64,000 bases of DNA from CAWJNF01 sp963844235 (GTDB taxonomy: Bacteria > Actinomycetota > Thermoleophilia > Gaiellales > Gaiellaceae), in contig CAWJNF010000008.1 of assembly GCA_963844235.1 (NCBI GenBank), positions 744,001 to 808,000 of the forward strand, in the 5' to 3' direction. Of this stretch, positions 51,263-59,629 are shown piece after piece; position 1 is the first letter of the stretch, and the number at the start of each line of letters is the position of its first letter. The notes under the pieces are model-generated. The model worked only from the letters and a program-made list of their open reading frames with translations. It made no database searches and had not been told where the DNA came from. A program made the position numbers and the translations under genes.

Positions 51263-51297
51263 TAGGGGGTCTGACCCCATGGGTCAGACCCCCTACC
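51263..51297. repeat. Perfect 35-bp palindrome GTAGGGGGTCTGACCC
   Basis: Sixteen-base arms (GTAGGGGGTCTGACCC and its exact complement) flank CAT. The ends GTAGGGG/CCCCTAC match those of the GGCCGGAT element at 33028, but the inner sequence differs. It lies in the gap upstream of the response regulator and downstream of the secreted protein at 51339. It could be a mobile palindromic repeat or a terminator. Confidence 0.85.
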
Positions 51298-51338
51298 TAC
51301 GAGGCTCTCCCTGGCAGGCCCGACTAGGGCGCCAGCCG

Positions 51339-51797
51339 CTAGCCGACCTGGCGCATCCGGACGTCGAGCGTCGGCGGCAGGTATGCCCAGCAGAACGCAT
51401 ACGACGCGCCGGGGTCGAAGGTCGCCGCGACCTCGGCGCGGATCGTCCTCGCGCCGGTTCGCTGTGCGATTACGAGCCGTTGCACGTCCTCGGCGAGGAA
51501 CGGGAAGGTGACGCGATCGCCGGGTTGTACCGTGACCTGCCGTTGACTGCGGCCGCTCACCCGAAGCGTTACGGACGTCGTTGCCCAGCGGCCGGCGAGA
51601 CGAAAGCCGAGCGCGTAGCGACCCGTACGGCCCTCGCACGTCCAGGTTACGGTGCCGAGCGAGCCGAGTGACACGAGTACGAACGGCCCGCGTGCAGTCG
51701 TGTGAGTACCAAGGGCGGACGCTTTCCGCGCTTCGCTCCCTCCGGCATTGAGCGCGAGACAGGTCGAGAGCGCAAGTCCGACGAGCAAGCGTCGCAC
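51339..51797 (-). CDS. Secreted hypothetical protein
   Basis: The 152-residue protein has a signal peptide (RRLLVGLALSTCLALNAGG) and a mostly beta-strand body: GTVTWTCEGRTGRYALGFRL, TSVTLRVSGRSQRQVTVQPG, DRVTFPFLAEDVQRLVIAQR. Two cysteines (WTCEG and FCWAY) could form a disulfide. No family is recognised. It stands alone between a palindrome and the SCP2 gene. Confidence 0.65.
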   Translation of the reverse strand: MRRLLVGLALSTCLALNAGGSEARKASALGTHTTARGPFVLVSLGSLGTVTWTCEGRTGRYALGFRLAGRWATTSVTLRVSGRSQRQVTVQPGDRVTFPFLAEDVQRLVIAQRTGARTIRAEVAATFDPGASYAFCWAYLPPTLDVRMRQVG

Positions 51798-51848
51798 ACG
51801 GGTGGTACGGACGCGAGGCGACTCGAGGTCCCGCGGAGGCGTCGAGCG

Positions 51849-52163
51849 CTAGAGAAACAGGTCCTTCAGCTTGAGGGCGAGCCCCGTGTCGCCGTCCACC
51901 TTGATCTTGCCGGTCATGAAGCCGGTCATCGGGTTCTGCTGGCCGCGGCGGAGCTTCCCGAAGACCTCGTCCTTCATGCGGATCACGCAGTCCCCACCCT
52001 CGTCGGTCTCCGTCACCGTGGCGGCGCTGTCGGCGACGTCGACCCGCCAACTCCCGGCGCCGGCGATGTCGAAGCGGTAGGAGGCTGTCACGCCATCGAT
52101 CTTGGCCGGGTCGATGCGGCCGGCGAGGCTCTCGAAGAACTCGCGAGTGGTTTCTGTCATCAC
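51849..52163 (-). CDS. SCP2 sterol-carrier-like domain protein
   Basis: The 104-residue protein is a single SCP2 domain: FFESLAGRIDPAKIDGVTAS, then SWRVDVADSAATVTETDEGG, DCVIRMKDEVFGKLRRGQQN and PMTGFMTGKIKVDGDTGLAL. SCP2 domains bind lipids or acyl-CoA. It ends with LKLKDLF as usual. It lies four bases after the MFS gene and is probably cotranscribed with it. Confidence 0.87.
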   Translation of the reverse strand: MMTETTREFFESLAGRIDPAKIDGVTASYRFDIAGAGSWRVDVADSAATVTETDEGGDCVIRMKDEVFGKLRRGQQNPMTGFMTGKIKVDGDTGLALKLKDLFL

Positions 52164-52167
52164 ATCC

Positions 52168-53322
52168 TCAAATGGTTGTGGCCGCTGTCGGTTCTACCAT
52201 CCCATGCGGCCTCTCTGTCGGGAGCCACAGGGCCACGATCGCCCCTACGACCGGCCCGATCGCCGTCGCGAGCACCGCCGTCTTGAGGTCGGCGGCGTCG
52301 GCGACTCCGCCCAGCGCCACGGCGAACACCCCGCCGAGCCCCATCGCGAGCCCGATCGAGAGCCCGGACGCAAGCGCGATCCTGCTCGGGAGAAGCTCCT
52401 GGCTCAGCACGGTGGTGATCCCGAACGTACAGATCACGCACATCCCGGCCAGAGCGACAGCCACGTGCCCGACGGTGCCGCCGGCGAACGCGTACAGGAC
52501 CACCAGCGGTGCCGTGAGAAGGTAGCTGCCGACGATGACGGGCTTGCGCCCGATCCGGTCGGCGAGCGGCCCGATCAGCAGGGTGCCGACCGCGCCCGCA
52601 CCGAGGAAGAAGAACAGGAGCCGAGTGGCCTCGCCCTCGGTCGCGCCCTTCTCGATCTCCCAGAGGGGCACGAACGTGAACAGGCCGTAGTGCACGACGC
52701 TCCGCGCGGCGACGGCTACCTGCAGGAGAATGAAGGCGCCAGGTCGGTCCGGCTCAGCGGAGAAGCGAGTGGCGCTCGTCGGTCCGAGGTCGAATCGTCG
52801 GAGGTACCGCAGCTCGGCGATGAGCAGCGCTGCGATCACAACGCCCGGCACGGCTAGCAGCGGACCGAAACCGAGGCCGACACCGAGCACCGCGGCGCCG
52901 AACAGCGGCCCGATCGCGAAGCCGAGATTTCCTCCGACCGAGAACAACGCCATGCCACTTGCCCGCCGTGAGCCGCTGACGAAGCTCGCGAACTTCGATC
53001 CCTCCGGGTGGAAGGCGGCCACACCGAGGCCGGAGACGAAGACGGCCGCGAGCAGCATGGCGTAGGTCTCGGCGAGCGCCGCGACGGCGACGCCGGCGGC
53101 CGCTAGCGCGACACCCCCCGGGAGGAGCCACATCGTGCCGCGGCGATCCGACCAGAGCCCGAACAGCGGCTGCACGAGCGACGACGCCAGCGCCGAGACG
53201 AGCACGACAGCTCCGGCCAGCGCGTTCGTGAGCCCGAGCCTGGGCACGAGGAAGACGAGGATCGCCGGAATCGTGCCCTGCGCGAGGTCCGTGGCCAGAT
53301 GGCCGGCGGACAGCGAGGTCAT
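52168..53322 (-). CDS. MFS transporter of the fosmidomycin-resistance (Fsr) type
   Basis: I use the ATG at 53322, which is followed by TSLSAGHLATDLAQGTIPAI, the standard Fsr N-terminus; an ATG at 53361 would add 13 residues. About 12 membrane helices are present, with loop LFGLWSDRRGTMWLLPGG and the FHPEGSKFASFVSGSRRA segment typical of Fsr-like efflux proteins. The name reflects E. coli Fsr; the substrate here is unknown. It precedes the SCP2 gene in the same direction. Confidence 0.82.
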   Translation of the reverse strand: MTSLSAGHLATDLAQGTIPAILVFLVPRLGLTNALAGAVVLVSALASSLVQPLFGLWSDRRGTMWLLPGGVALAAAGVAVAALAETYAMLLAAVFVSGLGVAAFHPEGSKFASFVSGSRRASGMALFSVGGNLGFAIGPLFGAAVLGVGLGFGPLLAVPGVVIAALLIAELRYLRRFDLGPTSATRFSAEPDRPGAFILLQVAVAARSVVHYGLFTFVPLWEIEKGATEGEATRLLFFFLGAGAVGTLLIGPLADRIGRKPVIVGSYLLTAPLVVLYAFAGGTVGHVAVALAGMCVICTFGITTVLSQELLPSRIALASGLSIGLAMGLGGVFAVALGGVADAADLKTAVLATAIGPVVGAIVALWLPTERPHGMVEPTAATTI

Positions 53323-53490
53323 GCCTCGCTTGTCGAGCCCCCCCGCCACGTGGATGAGCATAGCCCGGTCGCCGATCGATCTCGCCGGATGGCCCTCGGG
53401 GCGTCAGCCGGTCTCGCCGGAACCGCGATGCGGACACAGCGCTCCGGCAACACGAGCCCGTCGGAAGGACGTGTCGGTCAGACGTGTCGG

Positions 53491-53821
53491 TCAGGCCGCG
53501 GCGGCGCCGGGCCGGTGGCGCGCGATCAGCGCGTGCGACAGCTGCCACTGAGCACGCACGATGTCGCGGCGGTTGCGCTCGAGCGTCGGGCGGTCGGCGC
53601 CCAATGCGGCGCAGCTCCTCACGCTCCAGCACCAGCCCTCCGAGCAGCTCCTGGAGGGCCTCGACAGGGAAAGGAGGTTGTCCGTCGAGAGCTCCCACGG
53701 GCTGAGACGAACTGGCGCTGTCTGCGCGATCGACCATCCGCTCCTTCTTATCGACGCGAGGCCGGTTTCCTTGAACCGGCACCACGAGTTCGTCGAATGG
53801 CTTGCCGCCGGTTCGAGACAT
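53491..53821 (-). pseudogene. Frameshifted small hypothetical protein
   Basis: From the ATG at 53821 the frame reads SRTGGKPFDELVVPVQGNRP, then PPFPVEALQELLGGLVLERE and ELRRIG. The natural continuation ADRPTLERNRRDIVRAQWQL with SHALIARHRPG lies in the next frame and ends at 53491. Deleting one G in a GGG run (plus strand 53600-53602) joins them into a 110-residue, mostly helical protein. A 13-base tandem duplication (GACGTGTCGGTCA, 53468-53493) covers the stop codon. The function is unknown. It diverges from the aminopeptidase gene. Confidence 0.6.
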
Positions 53822-53851
53822 CGAGCCAGGCTAGCTGCCGCGTCGGCTACC

Positions 53852-55375
53852 ATGCGCCGGCTGCAGATGCAGATTTCCGTCGTCGACGCGCCGCCCGAGT
53901 CGGTCGAGGCGGACATCCTCGCTTTCCCTGTCGCCGAGCCGGCCGCGCTGGGGGAGGTGGGTGCGCAGCTGGACGGCCTGTTGGCCGGCCGTCTCGCCCA
54001 TCTGGCCGAGGATCGTGAGATCAAGGGCCAGCTCGGCCAGCTCGCGCTCGTGCACACGCTCGGCGAGCTCGCTGCGCACCGGTTGGCGCCCGTCGGGATC
54101 GGCAAGACGACCGATCTGGACGCAGATGCTCTCCGTACGGCGGCGTCCCGGGTCGTCCAGCGAGCGGGCGCCCTCCGCGGTGGAACGGTCGCGTGGGCGC
54201 TCGAGCCTGGCCTGCGCCTTCCCCCCGGTGAGCAGGCACGGGCGATCGTGGACGGCACGGTCCTCGGCGCCTTCGACGCCGGCCGCTGGAAGACGAAGGA
54301 CAGCGAGCGGGCGCCGATCGAGCGTCTCGTCCTCTGCGGCGCCGGCGCTGCCGCCGCCGCCGAGCCGGCGGCACGTGCCGGGATAGTCGCGCACTGGGCC
54401 AACCGCTGCCGTGAGCTCGTCAACGCCCCCGCCAATCTGCTCACCCCGACCGCGCTTGCCGAGCGCGCCGGGGAGATCGCGTCGAGCGGCGGCCTCGCGG
54501 CCGAGATCTGGGGACGGGCGGAGATCGAGGCGGCCGGCATGGGCGCGTTCGCCGCCGTCGCCCAGGGCGCGGACTCGGATCCCAGGCTGATCGTCCTCCG
54601 CCACGATCCCGAGGACGCCGTGGACGGCATCGTTCTCGGCCTCGTGGGCAAGGCGATCACGTTCGACACCGGCGGCATCTCGATCAAGCCGTCCGCCCGC
54701 ATGGACGAGATGAAGAGCGACATGGCGGGCGGCGGCGCCGTGGTCTCGACCATGGGGGCGATCGCGGAGCTCGGCCTTCCGTTGCGCGTGCTCGCGGTCG
54801 TGCCGGCCTGCGAGAACATGCTGAGCGGGCGATCGTACCGGCCGGGCGACATCGTCACCGCGCTCAACGGCAAGACGATCGAGGTCACGAACACCGATGC
54901 CGAAGGTCGGCTCGTGCTCGCCGACGCGCTCACGTACGCTCGCCGGGAGGGAGCGACACACGTGATCGACCTCGCGACGCTCACGGGCGCAGTCGTGATC
55001 GCGCTCGGCGACTACTACGCGGGAGTCATGGCAAACGACGAGGAGTGGGTCGAGCTCATTCTGGCCGCGGGCGCGACGAGTGGCGATCACGCCTGGCGGC
55101 TGCCACTGCACGACACGTACAGACGGCTCTACCGTTCACCGTTCGCCGACATGAAGAACTCATCGGACCTGCGCCAGGCCGGACCGCTCTACGCGGCTCG
55201 CTTCCTGCAGGAGTTCGCCGGCGTGGGGCCCTGGGCGCATCTCGACATCGCCGGCACCGCGCATCTCGATCGCGCTCGCGGCGACTACTACACGCAGAAG
55301 GGCGCGACGGGCTACGGAGTACGGCTGCTCGCCGAGCTGGCCGCCCGGCTGGCAGAGAGCACGCGGACGGCGTGA
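53852..55375 (+). CDS. pepA: Leucyl aminopeptidase (M17 family)
   Basis: The 507-residue protein has the M17 N-terminal domain and the two-metal catalytic domain: RELVNAPANLLTPTALAERA, then VGKAITFDTGGISIKPSARM with the active-site Lys and Asp, MKSDMAGGGAV, and the signature NTDAEGRLVLADAL with the carbonate-binding Arg. DLATLTGAVVIALG and SDLRQAGPLYAARFLQEF follow. It removes N-terminal residues from peptides in the cytosol as a hexamer. A start at the ATG 53867 is also possible. It is coupled to the acyl-CoA dehydrogenase by a GTGA overlap. Confidence 0.93.
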   Translation: MRRLQMQISVVDAPPESVEADILAFPVAEPAALGEVGAQLDGLLAGRLAHLAEDREIKGQLGQLALVHTLGELAAHRLAPVGIGKTTDLDADALRTAASRVVQRAGALRGGTVAWALEPGLRLPPGEQARAIVDGTVLGAFDAGRWKTKDSERAPIERLVLCGAGAAAAAEPAARAGIVAHWANRCRELVNAPANLLTPTALAERAGEIASSGGLAAEIWGRAEIEAAGMGAFAAVAQGADSDPRLIVLRHDPEDAVDGIVLGLVGKAITFDTGGISIKPSARMDEMKSDMAGGGAVVSTMGAIAELGLPLRVLAVVPACENMLSGRSYRPGDIVTALNGKTIEVTNTDAEGRLVLADALTYARREGATHVIDLATLTGAVVIALGDYYAGVMANDEEWVELILAAGATSGDHAWRLPLHDTYRRLYRSPFADMKNSSDLRQAGPLYAARFLQEFAGVGPWAHLDIAGTAHLDRARGDYYTQKGATGYGVRLLAELAARLAESTRTA

Positions 55376-56517
55376 ACCTCGATCTCGGCGAGGACCGCGA
55401 GCTCCTCCGTCGCACGGTGCGAGAGTTCGCGGAGGCGCGGATCGCCCCCGTCGCCGCGGAGCTCGACCGGGAGCACCGCTTTCCGTACGACATCGTTGCC
55501 GGCCTGGCGGAGCTCGGCGTCATGGGCATCCCGATCCCCGAGGACCACGGAGGCGCGGGTCTCGACACCCTGTCGTACGCGCTCGTTGTCGAGGAGCTTG
55601 CCCGCGTCGACTCGTCGGTGGCGATCACGGTCGCCGCCCACACCTCGCTCGGCACGATGCCGATCCTCCTCTTCGGAACCGACGAGCAGCGTCGCCGCTG
55701 GCTCCCGGACCTTGCGTCTGGCCGGCGGCTCGCCGCCTTCGGCCTCACGGAGCCCGAAGCCGGCTCGGACGCCGGGGCGACACGTTCGCGCGCGGAGGAA
55801 CGGGAGGGCAGCTGGGTCGTCAACGGCTCCAAGATGTTCATCACCAACGCCGGCACGGACATCACCGCCTGCGTCACGATCACGGCCGTCACCGGCGAGC
55901 GCGACGGAGAGCCGGAGATCTCGAACCTGATCGTGCCGGCCGGCACGCCCGGCCTGGAGGTGTCGCCGCCGCTCGAGAAGCTCGGCTGGCGCGCCTCCGA
56001 CACGCGCGAGTTGTCCTTTCGGGACTGCACGGTCCCCTGGGACGCGCTGGTCGGGGAGCGTGGCGACGGGTTCCGCCAGTTCCTCGAGATTCTCGACGGG
56101 GGCCGCATCTCCGTTGCCGCGCTCGCCGTCGGCCTCTCCCAGGGGGCCTACGAGCAGGCGCTCGCCTACGCCAAGGGGCGTCAGCAGTTCGGACGGCCGA
56201 TCGGCCGCTTCCAGGCGGTGCAGTTCAAGCTCGCCGACATGGCGACCGAGATCGCTGCGGCCCGGAGCCTCGTCTGGCAGGCGGCCTGGCTGAAGGACGA
56301 GGGCCGGCCGTTCGCCCACGAAGCCGCGATGGCGAAGCTGTTCTCCGGGCTCGTTTCGAACCGCGTGGTCAACGCGGCGCTCGAGCTGCACGGCGGCTAC
56401 GGCTACATGGAGGAGACGCCGATCGCGCGCTTCTACCGCGACCAGAAGGTGCTCGAGATCGGCGAGGGGACGAACGAGATCCAGCGTCTCGTGATCGCGC
56501 GCGGCCTCGGCCTGTAA
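55372..56517 (+). CDS. Acyl-CoA dehydrogenase
   Basis: The GTG at 55372 gives 381 residues with the usual order: REFAEARIAPVAAELDREHR, PIPEDHGGAGLDTLSYALVV, FAD motif AFGLTEPEAGSDAGATRSRA, SKMFITNAGTDI, then RQQFGRPIGRFQAVQFKLAD and the catalytic-Glu region GGYGYMEETPIARFYRDQKV with GEGTNEIQRLVIARGL. It oxidises an acyl-CoA with electrons passed to ETF. Short- or branched-chain acyl-CoA (isovaleryl-type) is possible, given the leucine-type carboxylase in the window, but this is inference. Confidence 0.92.
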   Translation: MNLDLGEDRELLRRTVREFAEARIAPVAAELDREHRFPYDIVAGLAELGVMGIPIPEDHGGAGLDTLSYALVVEELARVDSSVAITVAAHTSLGTMPILLFGTDEQRRRWLPDLASGRRLAAFGLTEPEAGSDAGATRSRAEEREGSWVVNGSKMFITNAGTDITACVTITAVTGERDGEPEISNLIVPAGTPGLEVSPPLEKLGWRASDTRELSFRDCTVPWDALVGERGDGFRQFLEILDGGRISVAALAVGLSQGAYEQALAYAKGRQQFGRPIGRFQAVQFKLADMATEIAAARSLVWQAAWLKDEGRPFAHEAAMAKLFSGLVSNRVVNAALELHGGYGYMEETPIARFYRDQKVLEIGEGTNEIQRLVIARGLGL

Positions 56518-56635
56518 AGACCCTCTTGCACGTCGAGCGAACGGATCCGCGGCCTCGCGCGAAATCGCCACACAGTCGCGCGCGTTTTGTCACGCTTCCG
56601 CGCGAAAGACGTGGCTGAATGCCGGCTACCCTGGG

Positions 56636-56669
56636 CCCCCACCCCAATGGGTGGGGGGTGGGTGTGGGG
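56636..56669. other. GC hairpin overlapping a G-quadruplex-like run
   Basis: CCCCCACCC and GGGTGGGGG form a nine-pair stem with a CAAT loop (56636-56657). From 56649 the plus strand has four G-tracts (3, 6, 3 and 4 G) separated by T, T and TGT, ending at 56669, which fits a G-quadruplex pattern. It sits between the ends of two convergent genes. The rest of the 200-base gap holds nothing else I recognise. Confidence 0.65.
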
Positions 56670-56720
56670 ACCCCGCCACGCCTGGCACCGACCCGACTCT
56701 GGAAGGGCTCCGGGCGTGCG

Positions 56721-57083
56721 CTACGAGGACTCGAGCAGCTCCACGGTCGTGTAGCGCAGAGGCGAGTCGCCGATGTTCGTCAGCTCGTGGACGAGCCGCT
56801 CGCCCGGCGCAAGCTCGTGGAAGGTGACCTCGCCGGGGGCGTCCTCGCCGATCAGCACCTCGCCCTCGGTCGTGCGTAGCCGCCAGCGGCCGCCCGACTC
56901 GCAGCGGTAGAAGTAGGTCGTGCGATGACAGTGGAACGGCATCCGCTCGCCCGGGCCTAGCGTGATGTCCCAGACCCGGACGCGCTCGTTCTCGAGCAGC
57001 ATCGTCGTTCCGATCGTGTAGTTCGCCGGCGCGGCCATGAGCTCGTCTTGTGTGACGTCCGGGAAGACTGCAGCAGCGTCCAC
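56721..57083 (-). CDS. Cupin-fold protein
   Basis: The GTG at 57083 is preceded by AAAGGA at good spacing and gives 120 residues. The cupin core is TMLLENERVRVWDITLGPGE, RMPFHCHRTTYFYRCESGGR with metal-type His residues, then FHELAPGERLVHELTNIGDS and PLRYTTVELLES. An internal ATG at 57038 is a weaker start. It may bind a small ligand. No operon partner exists. Confidence 0.78.
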   Translation of the reverse strand: MDAAAVFPDVTQDELMAAPANYTIGTTMLLENERVRVWDITLGPGERMPFHCHRTTYFYRCESGGRWRLRTTEGEVLIGEDAPGEVTFHELAPGERLVHELTNIGDSPLRYTTVELLESS

Positions 57084-57410
57084 AAGAGTCCTTTCGCTCG
57101 GTTCCCTCTGATTCTCACATGTCCCCGCCCGGATACGAAGCCCCTGCAACGACTTCTCCCGCTCGTGGCGCACCAGTGGAGGCACGTCGTGCGCGCACGC
57201 TGCCGAATCACCCAGCTCGCGCATCCGCTTCACCGAGATGCTGCCCACACCCGAGCAATGCTGGCTCAGCGATCCCGAGGACAACCGCTACGTCCTCCGA
57301 GCTACGCCTCGTGGCCGTCGACCAGACGCGCCGGCCGCAGTAGGCTCGGCCGCCAGCCGGTGCGTGCGCGGGCGAGCAAGTCCACAGGAGTGGCGAGGGC
57401 GTCGGAGTCG
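57084..57410. other. 327-base gap without a supported gene
   Basis: Short open frames exist on both strands, but none has a ribosome site, domain or consistent codon pattern. A short plus-strand string (CWLSDPEDNRYVL, near 57255) has a protein-like look and may be debris. The promoter of the cupin gene must lie at the left edge. Confidence 0.5.
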
Positions 57411-58604
57411 TCAGCGGACGCGGACGGCCGGATAGCCCCACGACGCCATGTCGGCGAGCAGGTCGCGGCAGTGCTCCTCGTCACGCGTCAAGAGGGTGAG
57501 CTCGATCTCGGTCTCCCACACCGCGATGTCCACCCCCTCCCTGCGGTGCTGCACCTCGACGACGTTGGCCCCCTCCTCGCTGGCGAGTCGCGTCAGCAGC
57601 GCCGCAAGCTGGCCGGGACGATCCGCCATCCGTGTCCGGACGACGAGGTAGCGGCCCGCCTGCGTCAGACCGTGGCGCGCGACCTGGACGAGCACGGTGG
57701 CGTCGATGTTGCCACCGGACAGGAGGCAGCACACGGGCCCGTCACCGTCGACGACGCCGGCGAGGAGCGCGGCGACCGCCGCGGCGCCGGCGCCTTCCAC
57801 CACGAGCTTCGCGCGCTCGAGCAGGAGCACGATCGCTAGCGCGATCTGCTCGTCCGTGACCGTGACGACCGCGGTCAGGCGCTCATCGAGGATCGGGCGC
57901 GTTAGGGCACCCGGCTGCTTGACGGCGATCCCGTCCGCGATCGTGAAGCCGAAAACGGTCTCTCCCGCGAGCGGAGCGCACCTCGCCGCCTGCACGCCGA
58001 CGACACGCGTCTCCGGGCGCAGCTCCCCCAGCGCGATCGCGATGCCGGCGGCGAGCCCGCCTCCACCGACCGGCACGACCACCGTCTCGAGCTCGTCGAC
58101 CTGCTCCACGAGCTCGACCCCGATCGTCCCCTGGCCGGCCACCACCAACGGGTCGTCGAACGGGTGGACGAGCACGGCGCCGACCTCGGCGGCGTGCTCG
58201 AGAGCCCGCTCGAGAGCATCGTCCAGCATGACCCCCTCGAGTCGCACGTCCGCCCCGTACCCCCTTGTTGCCTCGACCTTCGCGAGAGCGGCCTCCTCTG
58301 GCATGAACACCGTGGCGCGCACGCCTGCCTCGCGTGCGGCCCAGGCGACCGCCTGCCCGTGGTTCCCGGCGCTGGCCGCGACGACGCCGGCGTTCCGTTC
58401 CTTCTCCGAGAGGGCTGCGATGCGGTTCAGCGCGCCTCGTACCTTGAACGAGCCGGTGCGCTGGAGGTTCTCGGCCTTGAGCCAGACGGGGCGCCCGCAG
58501 CGGCGGGTGAGCGTCTCGGAGGGAAACGCGGGCGTCATCCGGGCCGCCCCGGTAAGCACCTGACGCGCCGCGAGAACGTCCTCGGGGCGGGGCAGCGTGG
58601 CCAT
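57411..58604 (-). CDS. ilvA: Threonine dehydratase with ACT domain
   Basis: The 397-residue PLP enzyme has Lys54 in RTGSFKVRGALN, the asparagine loop ASAGNHGQAVAWAAREAG, the phosphate loop VPVGGGGLAAGIAIALGELR and CLLSGGNIDATVL. Residues 325-397 form a single ACT domain (YLVVRTRMADRPGQLAALLT, ANVVEVQHRREG). It deaminates threonine to 2-oxobutanoate. The single ACT domain and size match TdcB-like or short IlvA enzymes, so biosynthetic and catabolic roles cannot be separated. It precedes no ilv genes here. Confidence 0.92.
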   Translation of the reverse strand: MATLPRPEDVLAARQVLTGAARMTPAFPSETLTRRCGRPVWLKAENLQRTGSFKVRGALNRIAALSEKERNAGVVAASAGNHGQAVAWAAREAGVRATVFMPEEAALAKVEATRGYGADVRLEGVMLDDALERALEHAAEVGAVLVHPFDDPLVVAGQGTIGVELVEQVDELETVVVPVGGGGLAAGIAIALGELRPETRVVGVQAARCAPLAGETVFGFTIADGIAVKQPGALTRPILDERLTAVVTVTDEQIALAIVLLLERAKLVVEGAGAAAVAALLAGVVDGDGPVCCLLSGGNIDATVLVQVARHGLTQAGRYLVVRTRMADRPGQLAALLTRLASEEGANVVEVQHRREGVDIAVWETEIELTLLTRDEEHCRDLLADMASWGYPAVRVR

Positions 58605-58654
58605 GCGGAGAACGCTACCGCGCTGCTCGCCGGCGAGCCCGCCTGCGCGGCGCG

Positions 58655-59629
58655 CTACGCCCGCTCGGACGGAATCCGGAACACACGCTCGAGGATCTCG
58701 CGGACGGCCGAGAGCGGATCGAGCTCCCGCCGCTCCACCGCCTCGAGCAGCCGTCGTAGCTCCGGGTCCCCCTGCACGGCCCTCTCGAGGTGCTCCTGTG
58801 CCCTTCCGCTGGCGACAGAGAACACCTCGGCGGCGAGCTTCGCGCGCCTGCGCTCGGCCAGCCGGTCGTTCTCCTCCAGGTAGGCGCGGTGCGACAGGAT
58901 CGCGTCCCAGAGCCCGTCGACGCCGACCTCGGTAATCGCCTCCGTCAGGACGATCGGGGGCTCCCACTCCCGCTTCGGAGCGAGCGCGAGCACGCCGCGC
59001 ACCTCCTGGAGCATCGTCCGTGCGTGCGGGTGATCGCGCTTGTTGACCGCGATGACGTCCGGGATCTCCATGACCCCGGCCTTGAGCGCCTGCACCGAGT
59101 CTCCGGAACCGGGCATCAGGACGAGCACGACGGTGTCGGCGACCTGGGCGATCTCGACCTCGCTCTGCCCGATCCCGACGGTCTCGACGAAGAGCAGCTC
59201 CTTGCCCGCGGCGTCGAGGATGAGAGCGGCCTGGAGCGTCGCCTCGGCTAGACCGCCGAGATGTCCGCGCGTGGCCATGGAGCGAATGAAGACGCCGGGA
59301 TCGAGGAAGTGGTCGGCGAGCCGGATCCTGTCCCCGAGCACGGCCCCGTGGCTGAACGGGCTCGTCGGATCCACCGAGACGACCCCGACCGTCCGTCCCT
59401 GGGCACGAACGTGCCCGACCAGCGCCGCGATGAGGCTCGACTTCCCTACCCCGGGCGGCCCAGTGACTCCGATCGCGTAGGCGCTTCCGGTGCGCCCGTA
59501 CAGCTCCTTGACGAGCTCGTAGGCGCGGGGGTCGCGGTCCTCGACGAGCGACAGCGCTCGTGCGATCGCCCGCCGGTCGCCCGACGCGACGCCCTCGACG
59601 AGCGCCTCGTGCGTCAGCTCGCTCGGCAT
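58655..59629 (-). CDS. meaB: Methylmalonyl-CoA mutase-associated GTPase
   Basis: The 324-residue G3E GTPase has Walker A GVTGPPGVGKSSLIAALVGH near residue 54, the VGVVSVDPTSPFSHGAVLGD switch, ETVGIGQSEVEIAQVADTVV, and the base motif NKRDHP. N-terminal helices (LVEGVASGDRRAIARALSLV) are family-typical. It gates adenosylcobalamin loading and protects methylmalonyl-CoA mutase. The mutase is not in the window. The cob(I)alamin adenosyltransferase at 15032-15619 supports a B12 pathway in this organism. Its start abuts the stop of the MFS gene. Confidence 0.93.
   Translation of the reverse strand: MPSELTHEALVEGVASGDRRAIARALSLVEDRDPRAYELVKELYGRTGSAYAIGVTGPPGVGKSSLIAALVGHVRAQGRTVGVVSVDPTSPFSHGAVLGDRIRLADHFLDPGVFIRSMATRGHLGGLAEATLQAALILDAAGKELLFVETVGIGQSEVEIAQVADTVVLVLMPGSGDSVQALKAGVMEIPDVIAVNKRDHPHARTMLQEVRGVLALAPKREWEPPIVLTEAITEVGVDGLWDAILSHRAYLEENDRLAERRRAKLAAEVFSVASGRAQEHLERAVQGDPELRRLLEAVERRELDPLSAVREILERVFRIPSERA

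Noticed and set aside
57238..57435. Small plus-strand ORF in the gap before ilvA
   Set aside because: It has no ribosome site, no domain and runs into the ilvA coding region on the other strand.
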